From contig OY540812.1 in NCBI GenBank assembly GCA_961205875.1, forward strand, positions 7,006,001 to 7,070,000: a stretch of 64,000 nucleotides of DNA, in the 5' to 3' direction. Below the pieces are notes generated by a model. That model saw only the letters and a list, made by a program, of their open reading frames with translations, had not been told where the DNA came from and searched no databases. Shown piece after piece: positions 1 through 14,042 of this stretch (within the stretch, counting starts at the first letter, position 1; each line of letters starts with the position of its first letter). The position numbers and the translations under genes were made by a program. Source of the stretch: Sialis fuliginosa. Its lineage: Eukaryota > Arthropoda > Insecta > Megaloptera > Sialidae.

Positions 1-424
1 ATATTTAACAATTTAGTATCAACTTCGATTTTTTATCTTATTGCATTTCAATTACAAAACAATAATTGGTAATAGCAACGATAATTAAATTGTTTATTCA
101 CATTGCAAAATTATATATGTATCATTTTAGTATTTTTTAAAATGCCTATCTAATTGTATATAAACACATTATTTCTTGGTAAAAAAGAAAATATATTATA
201 TGTTATTTATTAAACGGAAGCAAAAATGTTAATTACCATGAATTAAAAATACTTATAGATTGTATGATAATAAATTATATACAGAAATTAGTCGTGTCAT
301 TCGATATCCAGGTAAACATAAATAGACATGGGTCATTTGCAAGCTAGCATGACTTGCGGTTTTAAGATTTTAGTTTTATTATTTACTTTTTTCTCGATTT
401 TTTTTATTTTTATATTTTAATGTA

Positions 425-673
425 CAGGGCCGGAACTAGAGGTTCGGGGGCCCCGGGGTAAGAAGTAACCGAGGGGCCTCTATAGAAAAAAATTGAAGAC
501 CTTTTTTTGCCGCCAATTTGAATTTTATACTTCTTCCTAATTTTAATGAATAATAACTGTAAAATTCAAGTTATCAACGAAAAAAACGATCATTAAAATC
601 TAAATTTGTATTAAGTGTAACATTTTCAAGTTAGAAACATTGCCCCGGCTGCCCGGTGATAGTTACGGCCCTG
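425..673. mobile_element. hAT-like MITE with 8-bp target duplication
   Basis: The ends are CAGGGCCGGAACTAGAGG and the inverted TAGTTACGGCCCTG. They are flanked on both sides by an identical 8-bp TTAATGTA (417-424 and 674-681). An 8-bp duplication is the signature of hAT-superfamily transposition. It is 249 bp long with no coding capacity, so it is non-autonomous. Relatives are at 24853 and, as a right-end fragment, near 12935-13003. Confidence 0.75.
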
Positions 674-3006
674 TTAATGTAGAGATATTCCGGGAGAGGC
701 ACATTACTTTTTAAAATAAATGTATGAATTTTATAAGAAAATAACGTTTTTGTTTGATTTATAAATAAAATTATTTTTATTCGGTAGTTTACGTCAGTAA
801 ATTTAAATTACAGTGCGAAATTGTGGTCGTCGAACAATAAAAAGTAAATATCTCGCTCAAAATTACCCTAGATATAATTTATGTGGATATAATTATAATA
901 TTTATATAAAATGCAGTTATTGCTCAATAATATGTTAATTCGATTTTAAAAAGTCGATTTTTACGTATAAACTGCTTATTTTTTTTATAACAGGTTGGTA
1001 CTGATTAAATGCAAAATTTAATGCTTCAAAAGTTTATTACGTTCTGTTCTATGTTCTTTGATGATAGCAATTAAATTAAAATATATTTATTATGTACCTA
1101 CATCCTTTAATGACGAACATAAAATAAACAAAAACTAGTTAAGTGAGCACGGATTTTAACTTTGACCATAACGCCATTAATGTAGCTACACAATTTATAT
1201 TATACATTATATAGCATATATATGTATGTTAGTATGATTCAAAACATAATGTACAATGTCCAAAGGTAGAGACGATTAGTTGTTGAGAGTTGATTAACCT
1301 TTTATTTTTTTTGAAAAATCGCTATGGTTCCATTATTTTGAAAAAATGAATCATTTTTAAATTTTGAAGAAAGAAATGAACGCAATATTTGTAGAAAATG
1401 AAAAGCAAAATCGATCCAAAATCAACGAAGCTGTATAGCAATAAAAAAAATAAAAAAAAACGCTAAAAGGTGCCACAAACCGAAAAAAATATTTAAAAAA
1501 TGTTGATTTCGGTCGCCTCTATCACTCCTCAAACGTTCCACATTGTTTTGGATCATTCTGTATATGTAGTTAATATTAGCTCTAGATGAAGAAAATATAA
1601 CTCCATCAATGAAAAGTAAATAAAAATAGGTGGTATATATAATTTACATACATAAATACAAATATTATCTATAAAAAGGTACGTGCGTTTCTATACGTTG
1701 AATAAGTAACGTACAAAAAAATCAACAGTTGATTTGAAGGATTATTCGTAGTAAAATATTATATTCCATTTTTATAACGTCAACGTATCAGTCATATCAA
1801 TGACTAAAACTATTTTAAGTACAATTTCAATATAAATTATGTAGAGCAAAATTAATAACTAATATTTACAAAGGTGTCGCAGAATAACCTTTCGGCACAT
1901 AAAAAATTAGAATTTGCAAAGTGACTCTTATTTTATTGACAACTATAATTACATGAACGTTATTAATCGTTGAATTTACGAAGGCCACAGTAATACAATT
2001 CATTTATATATGTATATTCAGTGATGTAATAAATATCTGTTAAATTATAAACTTGAGATCGTTGATCTTACATTCATACCTAGTCTATCTACATTTCTAT
2101 TGTGAAACGATACGAACAATAGATTATGAATTTGGCGAAATTTTTTATATTTTTTTTATAAAATATATATTTTTCAAATACCTATAAGTTTTGTGAACTT
2201 TTCGATGTTATTATTTTTAGATTTCAAAACTATTTGCCTAACTACAAAAAAGTATATTTGAGTTTAAATAAGACACGTTCGGATGATAACACACAAGTAT
2301 GTATAATTTAAACTATATATGTAGATCGATTCAATTATATTGATTACGGGATCCCTGCCATTTTTACCGGTATTGATGCAATAAATACCAGTTTAAAATA
2401 CTTATAACTAACTCTCAGAGAGTCCATTTTTGCACTTGAAGATCTTATTGTATACTAGCTAATTATGATATTTTTCTTGGAAGTAGGTATGTGACAGGTT
2501 TTCTAGTAATAAGTTAATATTTTATTTTTGGTAATAAAATCAGGTTTATTAATTGCTGCGTCTGACTATGGGTAATAAAATACAAATAATTAATTATTTA
2601 TACATACATAATTATCAAAATTATTTTTTATTTTTGTAAATTTTTATAGTAGGTACCTATTATCATTTTAAAGTATTAATTTTTATTATTATTATTATTT
2701 TTTTTTTAAATTACATTGGTCGAGAGCCATTTTACTACAGGGTAAACAACTTCTCTAGGGTTGAATCCAAAAATACAATCATTTTACTCAAACAGCTCTT
2801 GTTTTCGAGATATTGCAAAGAAAAACTTTTTTTTTCGATATGCAAACATTCAAATTCGTTTATATTTTTTTTAAATCAAAATAACGCAGAAATGTCAGTA
2901 ACTACCAATTTTGACACACGCGATTGATTTCAGTTCCTTTTCACCAATTTTCATTCGATTACGTTAAAATTGTAACACAATAAAGAAGATAGATAAAGCT
3001 ACAAGT

Positions 3007-3308
3007 TTAGTAAATTGCATTAAAATTGAACAAAAATTGTTTATGTAACAACACTTTGAATTTTGAAAATTGCCGAATTTTGGCTAAAAAATCGATCTGA
3101 CAGTTCTCTTTAAGTTTCATGAAATTTTTGACAATTTTTGCGCACGCATGGTATGTAGACACCAATGGTATTAAAACCGTGGTGATATTATGAAAATTAT
3201 TTTGTACGGTCAAAGTCGCCAACTGTGTTACAATTAGTCGAAGTGTCACTGCTCTAAATTCCATAACTAATCCATAAATTTGCGTGCTCCTTTATAATAC
3301 CGGACATT
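3007..3308. mobile_element. partial copy of the AATGTCCGGTATTATAAAG-type element
   Basis: It ends GCTCCTTTATAATACCGGACATT, the same end as the element at 37653, and contains the internal 'GACAGTTCTCTTTAAGTTTC' segment. The opposite end was not recognised. The minus-strand frame over it is a shadow of the repeat. Confidence 0.5.
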
Positions 3309-3407
3309 ACACACATACATTTTTTGAAATGGGCGTGCTTTTTTTGTCAATGTTAACATACTTATTTTTATCTGCAATTATATTTATCACAATAAAAATA
3401 AACTATG

Positions 3408-3957
3408 AGTACGTTTACACAGCGCTGTTATTCCGATTTAACTATAGCCGATGTAATAAAACCGTTTTAAGTGGTGGTGTTTACACATACGAAAATAAGT
3501 GACGTCAGCTGGAATTATAATTCCGATTTGAAATACGCTATAAGTTCGATGGCGTACCAACAAGAAATCTCAAAAATATTTCGTCTCTTTTATGTCCCAC
3601 GAATCACGTTTCTTTTGTTTTCCATCTCTTCATCTCAGGTCTTTTAACCATATTTTAACTGATGACGCTTTTTCAAATGTTAATGCGAAGTGCATTACGA
3701 TGAAATCCCTATACTTCGTAGATACTTATATTTTTTGAGGTTGGCTAAATAGATTTAATTTTTTAATTGCAGTTTACACACATTTTTATTCCTGATATAT
3801 TCCGGTTTACTTATGCTATTCCTGTAGAGCAAGAGGAATAGCATTACTAAACCCGATTAGTTATGTCGGGTGTAAAATGCATTTACACGAACTTTTACAT
3901 CCGGTTTTATTACATCGGTTATAGTTAAACCGGAATAACGGTGCTGTGTAAACGTAC
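3408..3957. mobile_element. TIR element / MITE with ends AGTACGTTTACAC
   Basis: About 58 bp at 3408-3465 (AGTACGTTTACACAGCGCTG and onward to AAAACCG) recurs inverted at 3900-3957 with few mismatches. The element is 550 bp with no coding capacity. I could not settle the target duplication. Confidence 0.7.
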
Positions 3958-4754
3958 TATATGATAAAATATCAGCTGTTGATGCGTATGCTCAAAACTT
4001 GTTAATGTTATCACACGAAACATTGTTTTATTTATTTAATTAAATCATATAATATAATATGAGATATCGAATGAACAAAAGTGTATGTAAACAATAAATT
4101 ATTTTGTCAATAAAATAAATACTTTAAACTTAAAATGAATAAATCATGACCTGGTATAACGTTCTACGTGCGTAAATAGAATAAAGTATAATGTAAAGCA
4201 AATATAATCAATATGATATGGCATATTTTTTTGTAATATATTTCAGTTTAATCATGCAGTTGACATGCATATGACAATAAATTTCCAATTTAAATTTTTG
4301 AGAATATTTTTGTTTATTATTATATGTATATAAAAATCATGAAAAGTCTATCATAAAAAATTATGCAGTATACACATGTGTATTTTTTTCAAAATTAATA
4401 GTATTCATAAAGGGTTAAAGATTAATTAAAACATTTAACCTTGCTCAGATAATTAAATATAAAAATACTCAATTATTTTTATCTTTTATTTTCATTAATG
4501 TTTAAGCACGTAGGTACTATTGATTATATTTTTGATCTTTGATTGTATATTTGTATATAAAATAGCGAACCGGCAGCCGCTTCCCTCGTGTTGTTTTAAT
4601 TTTTATGAAAATTTGTATAATTTTCAAATCTAATACCATTGTTAGGTTAATCTAGAACAATTTTTTACTCTTATTAGGATTGAACTTTGAAAAATCGCGA
4701 TCTACGTATATTTTTCTTTTAATAGAAGAATATTTTGCCGGATATTCATCCTTC

Positions 4755-4855
4755 ACGCTCCCAAAATTTCACGTTTATAGATCCAAGAGTTTGGGCTGGG
4801 TGTTGATGAGTCAGTCACTCGGGGTTTCTTTCACACAACTCAAATTTGAATTTCT
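4755..4855 (-). repeat. dispersed 'ACTCATCAACGCC' repeat, copy 1
   Basis: On the minus strand it reads GTGACTGACTCATCAACACC, 'CAGCCCAAACTCTTGGATCT', then 'GTGAAATTTTGGGAG'. The same block appears on the plus strand at 9075-9165 and 61375-61460. It is a common insect dispersed repeat that gives spurious frames. Confidence 0.5.
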
Positions 4856-5377
4856 GGTCAATCATTCATACGCTAAATCGTCATATATTAAACGAAAATA
4901 CGACAAAACATAAAGTTTGTTGTTTCGTTTTCAAAACGAATCAACAAAATTATAATATTTGACAAGATCAAAAGGGTTAAGTTCTTTTTGTATATACCAA
5001 GCACCGCGCTGCCGAGGTCTCTGCGTCAGCATTTTCGTTAATACACTACAAAATCTAAAAATTATCATATATTTTAGTGTAAGGTACTTATAATTCGTAA
5101 TAAAATATTACCTTTACAGAGTGACAATTTTATTTTAATAACTTTCATATTACGTTACATAAAATGTAGGATAATTTATACACTATATTGTATAACGACA
5201 ATTATAACGCATACCTACAAACATTACGAAATTTCGTTAGAATACATTAATTTGTATCAATCATTAGATCAACTTGTCAAATATAATTGTAGTTTTATTA
5301 TTTTTATGCAATTATAATTGTCGCAGTACATATCTACATATCCTGTTATCTAAGCTAAACTTCAATTATATATTTTA

Positions 5378-5990
5378 CTAGCGGACTTATCCCGACTTCG
5401 CACGGGAGTTAATATTTCACCCCGTGTCACGTATGGAGGGTTGTAATTGTTGTTTTAGCTGACACAGCAAACGTTGTTCAGCCCAAAAATAACTTGTTTA
5501 AAATCAGATCATAAATACACATTTTTGTAAATATCTCGATTCCAGATTCCAGCACCACCTACCGGGTGCATTTTTTGTAAAAATATTTCTTTCCACGTAA
5601 CTAACTTATATTCTGAATGTAAGCCAAATCGGACCACATTCTCGACCCCAGCGCCACCTACCTACCGAGTTAAAAAAAAAGATAAACCTAATGGACCACT
5701 AAACGATCATATGGTGTGAATATGGCTTTGATACGTTCAGTGGTTTAGGTCTGATGAGATCACATACAAATAATCGACGTTTTTATGTATTTTTTATATA
5801 GAAAAATACAATTTTTCTAAATATCTCGACCCAAGCGCCACCTAAAGGGTCCAAAAAATCTAGAAGCTTATCGGAGCACCGAATGGACATATGGTGTGAA
5901 TATGGCTTCGATACATCATGTGGTTTAGACCTGATGAGAACACATACATACGTACCAACGTTTTTATATATTTGACACCCATATAATAGT
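5378..5990. mobile_element. RTE/SINE-like tail with internal duplication
   Basis: It opens CTAGCGGACTTATCCCGACT and 'TCGCACGGGAG', a common end of insect RTE-derived short retroelements. It then holds two diverged units, each with 'CTCGACCC(C/A)AGCGCCACCT' and 'CATATGGTGTGAATATGGCT'. There is no reverse transcriptase. Confidence 0.5.
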
Positions 5991-7029
5991 GATGTTAATT
6001 TAAGATACTCGTATTAAAATATTACTTTAGTGCCTCGCACTATTATAAATAAAATGAATGAAATTTGCTAGCTTATAAATACTTTGAACGGTATACCAAT
6101 ATTATATGATATTTATTCATATTTTAGCGCCTGCGTTGTAAATAGAAAACAAATGGTGAACAAAAATTGTACGGTGAGTAGTAGCACAGATTGTTTCCAA
6201 AATAAATTCAACATAATTCAATACCCCGTTCAAAGTGTTTGCAAGCTAGTACATTTAATTTAATTTATTATTTTATTTTTCTTATCATGTTAAAACAATT
6301 TCAACGACTGGCATATACATATTTTTAATAAAACTTATTATAATTTTAATATGTTGTAAGTTTATACATCGTTGTTTAATGAATATATTATATTTAACAC
6401 ATTTTTTTATAAATATTTTTTTATAAATATAGATCTATGAATATTGTACATAAGTACTTATATTATTAATATATAAAATAATTTCTTGGCGTAATTAATA
6501 TCAATAGTATTTGAAATTAATAAATAGCAAAAACGAGATTATTTTACAGTATTGAATTAATTGTATGTACTAGTTTTATTTCTCAATGAAAGTAAATGCA
6601 ATGAGTAAATAGATATTATTGCAAATCATTACCTTTCAATTTTAGAATAATACTATATGATATATGTATAGAAACAATCAATAATGCAAGAATAAATGAA
6701 AAGCAATTTAAATATTTAGGTTCGTAAGTAATCACTAATCACGAAAAGTGTGCCAAAATATATTTGATCATTGAACAAATGAAATAGTATGACTCAAGAA
6801 TTTAAAAAAATCAATTTATTTATAAGATGACAGTGTAACTTATTCCATAATATAAAATGTAAAAATAATTAATATATTATGTTTATAATGCAATATACTG
6901 ACATTACCATGAACAAATTTAATTAATCAAGATATGAGCATTAAATAAAAAACTTAAAAAACCCTAAAAACACTGAAAAGTATACCTAATAATTAAATTT
7001 AACAGTTTTATTTTTAAAGTTTTTTTCCA

Positions 7030-7275
7030 TAGTCTGATACTGATATAATTTCTATGAGACCACAGTATACTTTTTCAAATAAAAAAAATAAACCGAATAG
7101 GTGCATATTTGTCGAAGTTATGCCCGAAAATACATTAAGAAAAATATACAGCCGAAAAAAAAACCTTATTTTTTAAGTCCAAAGTCAAATTCTGATAAAA
7201 TTCATGTGTAACCACTTCAGGAGCATATTTCAAAACAAATAAAAATCGTCTAAATCGGTGCATGTTTGTCGAAGA
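7030..7275. repeat. two diverged tandem units, 'GGTGCATRTTTGTCGAAG'
   Basis: Both halves contain a 'TCTGATA' start, an A-rich middle and GGTGCATATTTGTCGAAG or GGTGCATGTTTGTCGAAG about 170 bp apart. It is non-coding. Confidence 0.4.
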
Positions 7276-9074
7276 TACCTCTTCTTTTTTTGAAATCGGT
7301 AGGTAAGCGATAAAAATGAGTTAATCACATTAGATTATGTTACCTTGCTTCAACTCTGTAAATCCTGTACAATTTGCTCATATCGTCAATGTTGACCGAT
7401 ATAAATGAAACTAATTTCCTTGAATGATACATACTTTCGCTATTATATGACCAATAACATAAAAAATTGAGTTATTGTACTATAAAATCGGTATTAATCA
7501 ATAAATATCTAACATTGTTGAAGAGTAGTTTGCCCATTCATTACGAAAAACAAATCTAGTATTGATATCTAGGACAAACAAGTAGAGAAACTTGCATCTA
7601 TTGAGCAAAACCAGGAATACATTCATTGCGAAATGTTTACGAGTAAACAAGAAAATGCAGCTGCAAAGTAGAGGTTATGTAAAGTGCAGTAACATAACCT
7701 ATTAAATGCCACATAGCAGGGGCATTGCTAATGCAAGTACAGAACAATAATCGCGAAATAAACTTTCTATAGGTACTGTTTACCTAATTTCAAGGAAATT
7801 GATGCGGTGGACCTATTATTGAATTCAACAACTGTTCATATATATCTTGTGGTTTATAATTCTATCGTAAACTTTATTATTAGATTTGCCACCTGGTGTC
7901 CCTATTACCGGAAATTAAACTAAAGAAATGTCAAATAGTTAAATTTATAAAATAAATACCAATTTCATTGCATATGTTCATTTATGTAACTGCATAATAT
8001 CGTTGAAGAAAAAAATTGTCAAATGCGAGTCGAACCTCACGTAGTAATGACACGTATCATATAGTATTTCAATTTATTCGATTACTGTATTTTGAATTGC
8101 GCTTGTGAACACAAATAATGGTAACGCATTTATATTATGTAGGTACATAGATTATAAATTTGAATTATTTTTGAAAAAAATATGTATGTGCGGTGAATAC
8201 TTATAACTTTCAGATATAAAAATATAATTGAATTAATTAAATTTCATAAAAAAAGTTCTTTTGCGTCAAAAACTTAATTTTTTAATTTTTATTTTTATAA
8301 CTCAGGGATAATATTACTTTAGTATTTACTTTACTACTATAATTATGCCAAATCTCAACTTTCTTAGTCAAATTATCCAGTAGCTAGAAGGCTGTGATAA
8401 ACAGACAGACATATTATTATACAGTGTCGACTTGTTTTAAGAGATTATTGACTTCTAGTTAAACGCCAATTCAGCCATCGTGGTTTAAACGCAAACACCA
8501 AAATATCTGCATCCATTTTCCACATCTACCTAATGATTCAGCACTTTTTTGCATAACATTACGGAATGTTTTGGCATAAATTCTATTTGTCTAATGTCCC
8601 CATTTTAAAAAGCGTAAGCTAGTTATGTGTAATGTACCAATAAAAATAAGTTAATTGCTATTACGATAATCGTGCTTATTTTCACAAGAGTCAAATTAAA
8701 AAGAAAATCGTGTTAGTAATCCCGTTAGAAATACAGATCGCAGAACTTTCAATACAAGGTAATAAGAACAGACATCGACTATTTCAATCAATCATTGCAA
8801 TTCTATACTTATATAATTAACTGTAGGTCATACGCATTTATATTATTTACCTTTAAGAAAAAGAAAGTGGTCTCAAGGTCGTTGTGCCAAAACTCGTCTC
8901 TTGAGAATGGCCATTCAACTTATTTCGCTGTCTTCCGCTCTATGTGGGCGAATTTATTTATTTTTCATGAAATTTAAGCTTTATTGTGAATTCTAAGAAT
9001 GATCATTTTTAATACAAGGTAATCAAAAAGCATTTTAGGTTCTGTAACTACTAACTCTAATGTTTATAAAGAGT

Positions 9075-9165
9075 GAAGTCTTGAGTGATTGACTCATCAA
9101 CGCCAATCCCAAATCCTTGGACCTAAAAACGTAAAATTTTCTCTTTATGACGTTAGAGATGGGGT
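9075..9165 (+). repeat. dispersed 'ACTCATCAACGCC' repeat, copy 2
   Basis: It reads GAGTGATTGACTCATCAACG, 'CCAATCCCAAATCCTTGGAC' and 'GTAAAATTTTCTC', matching the copy at 4755 in reverse. Confidence 0.5.
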
Positions 9166-10036
9166 GTTAATTAATTAATTATTATTTATTATATGTTCTA
9201 GACAACACAAATGATATTACATTTTAACTTTAAATAACTAAATATGAACGTGGAAATAATAACTAAATCAGTTTTTCTTTGACTTCTAAGACAATTAATA
9301 AATTGGTATAATTTAATATTTTACAGTATTATTATTCAAATGATAAAATAAGTTATCATGACCTAAAAAAAGAACTCACGTATGCACATTTAGGTATCTT
9401 TCATTTTTAGTTGTGGAAACTAACTATATTCAGGTTAATGCTTTAGATATTCATAACGATAATTGTGCACTGATTATTTCAGTAAACGTCACGAGGTTAA
9501 ATGAAATTTATTTAATTAAATATTACATTTTAGCATATACTAATTAAAGTTACTTTTTTGTCGACACGTGGATGTAAGTGTTTGAATATTATGCATATGC
9601 CGGCCGGTATATAATATGTAAGTAACCTTAATATAAGATTAATTCTGAAGGTTATAATGTATTTGGTTTGATCAATATCTAGGTGTCTGTACAGGGTCGA
9701 TGCCTTGTATAATTTTTGCAAGTTCTCGTTGTTTTTTTTTTGTTTTGTTATAAAATACTGTCTTGACTATCTGGATGCCGTTATGATTTATTTTTACAAG
9801 TGAAACTGTGTATTTTGTATGCCTTCCAGAGTTAAGTGAATTATAAATAATATATAATTAAAAACTTTCTTTTTAATTTTTAGTATTTTGAACTTACGAT
9901 ATTTGCAAATTATAAATTTCTAGTTGAATGTATTTTATTAGTTTTTTTAGATGATTAATAAAAGTCAGACTGTTAGGAATGCTAATTTTCTATATCATTT
10001 TTTCTCATTTGGTTTTTTTCATTACTTGCTTGAATC

Positions 10037-10493
10037 ATATACAGGGTGCTACAGATCGACTAGATTTGCTGATTTCCGGTGTTATAAAGGAGCTAGCAAA
10101 TTTGCTAGCTACCAAGCAAGGTATATAAAGACAAGGTAGTCTCCATTGGTGGTTTTTTATACCACGCGTGTGCGAAAATTATCAAACACTTCATTAAACT
10201 TAAAAAGAACTGTCAGATAGGTTAGAAACCTCATTTGAAAGTGCTCTAGCTAGCTAAATAAACTTAAAAAAAGTTCAAATAAACTTTTTTTGCAGAACTT
10301 ATACTTTTTAAAGGGGTCACCAAAATGTGTTCCCTTATCGAAGTTGGTAACGTTAGAAAACAAAGATGACGAACCAAAAACAAAACAAAGCTCATTAAAA
10401 AAAACTCGATTATTTGGAAAAGGGGTCTACTGGACATTTGAAGCATCCAATGAGAAATTGCGTCGTAGTTAGCAAATTGTCTAGGACACCCTG
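10037..10493. mobile_element. TIR element with TATACAGGGTG ends
   Basis: It starts TATACAGGGTGCTACAG and ends GGACACCCTGTATA. The interior carries the 'TTATAAAGGAGCTAGCAAATTT' type of sequence also seen in the element at 37653. The open frames on both strands within it are shadows of this repeat. Confidence 0.6.
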
Positions 10494-10642
10494 TATATCA
10501 TAAACAAAGAAATAAAAAAAATTAACATACAAACAAAAAATATTATCGGTCACTATAAAATAGATATTATTATGTTTAGTGTTTCCGGTCTTAAGTAAAT
10601 TTTGAGGAAATGGCATTTAAAAAAAAAGATTTCCACTTAGAC

Positions 10643-10837
10643 TCAAGTTAATGTTTCCACTCCACCCACAGTACAATGCGTGGCAACCTTGCGAATCAAT
10701 GTTGTGCACGATGATGTGTTTTGTTTAATGCCCTTAAGATCTTTCTCGATAGATAGTCCTTCGGCGAAATCAAAACTAGTTTTATTTTTTAAAGAAATGC
10801 CCATGTACAAGGTTAAGAGTACTTTAACCTGATGACG
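10643..10837 (-). CDS. unrecognised open stretch of 64 codons in a G+C-richer island
   Basis: Between two stops on the minus strand, 64 codons are open, with an internal Met at codon 12. Part of it reads SFDFAEGLSIEKDLKGIKQN and then SSCTTLIRKVATHC. Unlike the surroundings, its base use is balanced. A possible acceptor (AAACTAG) precedes the Phe-Asp-Phe stretch, but no good donor is present. It does not look like any remaining CD36 block. It could be an old transposase or gene remnant; the function is unknown. Confidence 0.2.
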   Translation of the reverse strand, partial: RHQVKVLLTLYMGISLKNKTSFDFAEGLSIEKDLKGIKQNTSSCTTLIRKVATHCTVGGVETLT

Positions 10838-11109
10838 TCAATTAACATGTGCATTTATGTGCATATGCAGTTACGGCCATTGTGTGGGTATAAACGGGTA
10901 TAAGTTATTTAGAATTAATAATTACATATTAATCTAAACATATTGACGATTTTTATATTAAAATAAAATGTTTGGTTAACTCAACAAAATTTTAAATTAG
11001 TAAGTATTTAGAAAATCTAAAACGTAAAACGAATTATTTTCATATTAACTTATAGCTGATTTACTAAAAAAAAATAAGTTTTCTGTTATAATAATTTCGT
11101 TTTATAAAG

Positions 11110-11645
11110 GGAATAAGCATTTGTAAACAATATTGAACAGTATTTTTTGAGTTTTAGCAATAGTTAATATAAACTAGCATTAAGAAAATACTTTTTGTTC
11201 ATTGAAGAAATAAAATGACACAAAAAAAATGACTAAATCAGTATTAGGTTGATGAGATTTGTACTAAATAAGCAATATCATGTATTTATATGTATAATAT
11301 TTTATAAATCGTACAGAGTTCTAATAAAAGGCAAATTAACTGTCCTTGGTTAGGGCAATCTATTGGGGCGAAATCGAGTTGGCTAGTTTTGGGTTGATTA
11401 GTTTTCGTTAGGTTAGGTTAGGTCTATTCTAACATATCAACACGTGATATTTAATAGTTGTGACGTCGGTAACGGCATATTCTTCAGGTTCACCTTATTT
11501 TATTAGGGGGGAGGGAATGGAACATCCCCCCAAAATAAAAAAAACCAAATTCAATAATACAATTTTATTTTATTTGGGTCGGGGGGGGGGGGGGAGGTAG
11601 GTAAAGTATATAAAATATTGCGCACTTAAATACTACCCTTTTATA
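11110..11645. mobile_element. dispersed element with (TTAGG)3, copy A
   Basis: It contains (TTAGG)3 at 11408-11422, 'GGGGCGAAATCGAGTTGG' before it, a 14-G run at 11581-11594, and 'AAGTATATAAAATATTGCGC' near the right end. The same order is found inverted at 28580-29165, which shows that it is one repeat family rather than a chance motif. It is non-coding and its superfamily is not recognised. Confidence 0.65.
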
Positions 11646-12934
11646 AATAATTTAAAAATAATCATTTTAAGTTTGCGAGTGCTTTTATAAATAATAACGT
11701 TAATAATACTCTTTTTCTTGATTTCATTATCTTAAACACCAATGATTTTTTCATTCTGATTGAACATTCTTGATATGACGTTATTGAGAAGCATGTAGTA
11801 ATTATAAACAATTTTATGATGTGGGTTCTTTTAACGATGTCATACTTTTTTTAATTATTTTTCTCAAACATCTAGATTTGTAGATTAAAATACTTGATTC
11901 GTGCAAGTGTATGCAAATTTTTCTCGTTACTGACATTGCGATTATAATATGTTACAAAAATAGTTAAAAAAAACACATTGATGCAGGTAACAATTCATTG
12001 GTTGTTGATTATATTATTAATACGTCAATTTAAGAAAAATGTATTTTTTGTTACATTTAAAAAGTGAACACATTATGGCGTCAAATAAAATTACATACTT
12101 ACATTGGCATAACTACAGGGTTGGTAAAAAATCAGACGGTTTACCTTAAAATTGTGCCACAGGTATGATATTTGTAGTTGCGCTACTGATTACATGGTAT
12201 GTATAATTTCACGAAGTAACCAAAGTGTATATAATTTTCTGGATACATAACAACAGATACACAATACACCAAGATTACGCGGTATAACTGTTAGCAGTAT
12301 AATAAGTATATCATTACGTGAACTTTGTTAAAAATCAGTCTTATAATCTTCGCTTCTTAAGGCCCTTTTAGACGGTCAGTTCAGTTTCAGTCGAACTGTC
12401 CGTTTTTCCTATGTGAGGCGTTTTATTATATGTAATCCAATAATTTCTCATATCGAGTTGCATAAAACTCGATTATAGTGCAGTCATATTAGCGAAATTT
12501 TTTGTACCTTGTTGATAAAACGACCATTTTTACGGATTTTCGTGTACGATTTCTTTTAAATATCTCCAATTCTATTGACCGGATTGCAAAAATAAAAAAA
12601 TAATTTTAAAATTCATTTTTTGGATTTCCCTATAAAACTAAATTAAAATTTTTTTTATATATATCTTAATATATTCCTTATGATTATAAATATGTATGTA
12701 AGTGAGTCAAGTTCCAAATCAAAACGGCTATAAAACACATTTAAAAATAAAAATTGATTCGTTGATATCTTGTAATATGTAAATTTTTTTATGTACTATG
12801 CGATGGCGCATTATAAATGTATTAAACAATTATTTTTTTCGAGTTTTTGTTTTTGAAAAATTTTCTCCGTGTTAAATCAAAATGATTTTAACTCAAAACT
12901 TTTTAAATTCGATTTCGTAAAAAATACCTTCCTT

Positions 12935-13003
12935 TTTCGGGCCCCCCCTATGCTTGGGGACCCAGAGGCACAGCCCCGGCTGCCCCGGTGGTAGTTACGG
13001 TCC
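12935..13003. mobile_element. right-end fragment of the hAT-like MITE family
   Basis: It contains 'GGGGACCCAGAGGCAC', a 'CCCCGGCTGCCC' core and the terminal TAGTTACGGTCCTG, as in the copies at 425 and 24853. The matching left end was not seen nearby, so it looks truncated. Confidence 0.5.
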
Positions 13004-14042
13004 TGATGTAATCTTACACTAGATATGTACATTGAATATGTTTTTATAAAGTAATGTAGATGATTTATCTCAACTGTTATTTTTAACCCTAAAGTTATAC
13101 GAATAAGTATTTAAAATTAAATAAATCTACTTATCAACAAATAAAAAAATGGCTGCCATTAAAATAAATTAATGTGCAATTTGCGTTAAGACATTTCGAT
13201 TATACAAAAAATATATATATAATTATAGGTATCTACCTACTTTATTTTTTATCTGCATAATGAATATCATTCAAATAAATAAAATAATAAAAACAAAAAC
13301 ACTTTAAAACGATGTTTTTTTGGTTTTGTTTAAATTTTTAAATATTTCAAACAAGTTTTTCGAACCAAATAAAATTAAAATAAAAAATGGGAAAACCAAA
13401 TTGTATTCGTATAGTCATTAATATAATTGATGTAACTGGATGCTACTTTTGTTATTTTCAATAAAAAAAATAGAATCAAAACAGGTTTTTGACAATCGAT
13501 TAAATTTAATCAGCACAAAGAAATGTAACTGAAATTTAAATAATGCACGATCTTTTAATTTAAATTCAATAAAAAAGTAAATAAAATTATGTATCATATT
13601 ATGTTGATTATAATTAATAAACATTAAAGCAAAATTGTAATTATTTGGGTTAGGTAAACACACTTTAAATTCTTCAGCGTAATTTTTTTATTATAATTTT
13701 CATAATTTTATGTTGAAACTTACGGCATTTTTATGTGACTATTTAGGGAACACAATTCAAATGTTAGGAAATTTTTTAGATATTATATAATTTTAGTAGT
13801 TCGCAAAATTGCTAAACTGAATAATAATAGAAAAGCAAAAATTACTTTCTCTATGAATTTAATTGTTTGAGTACATTTACTTCACTGTGTTACTTCCATT
13901 TAACATATTATAGAAAATTGCTCTTAAGTGATCTTAAGTAAAAAAAATAATACATAGGAATTAAGTTAAATTTACATGAATTTCAAATAAAAAAATATAT
14001 AAGAAATGATATTTTAAAATGAAGGTTATACTAAACAATATT

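Noticed and set aside
11408-11422. TTAGG run as a real telomere or chromosome end
   Set aside because: Only three units, inside a dispersed element that recurs inverted at 28580.
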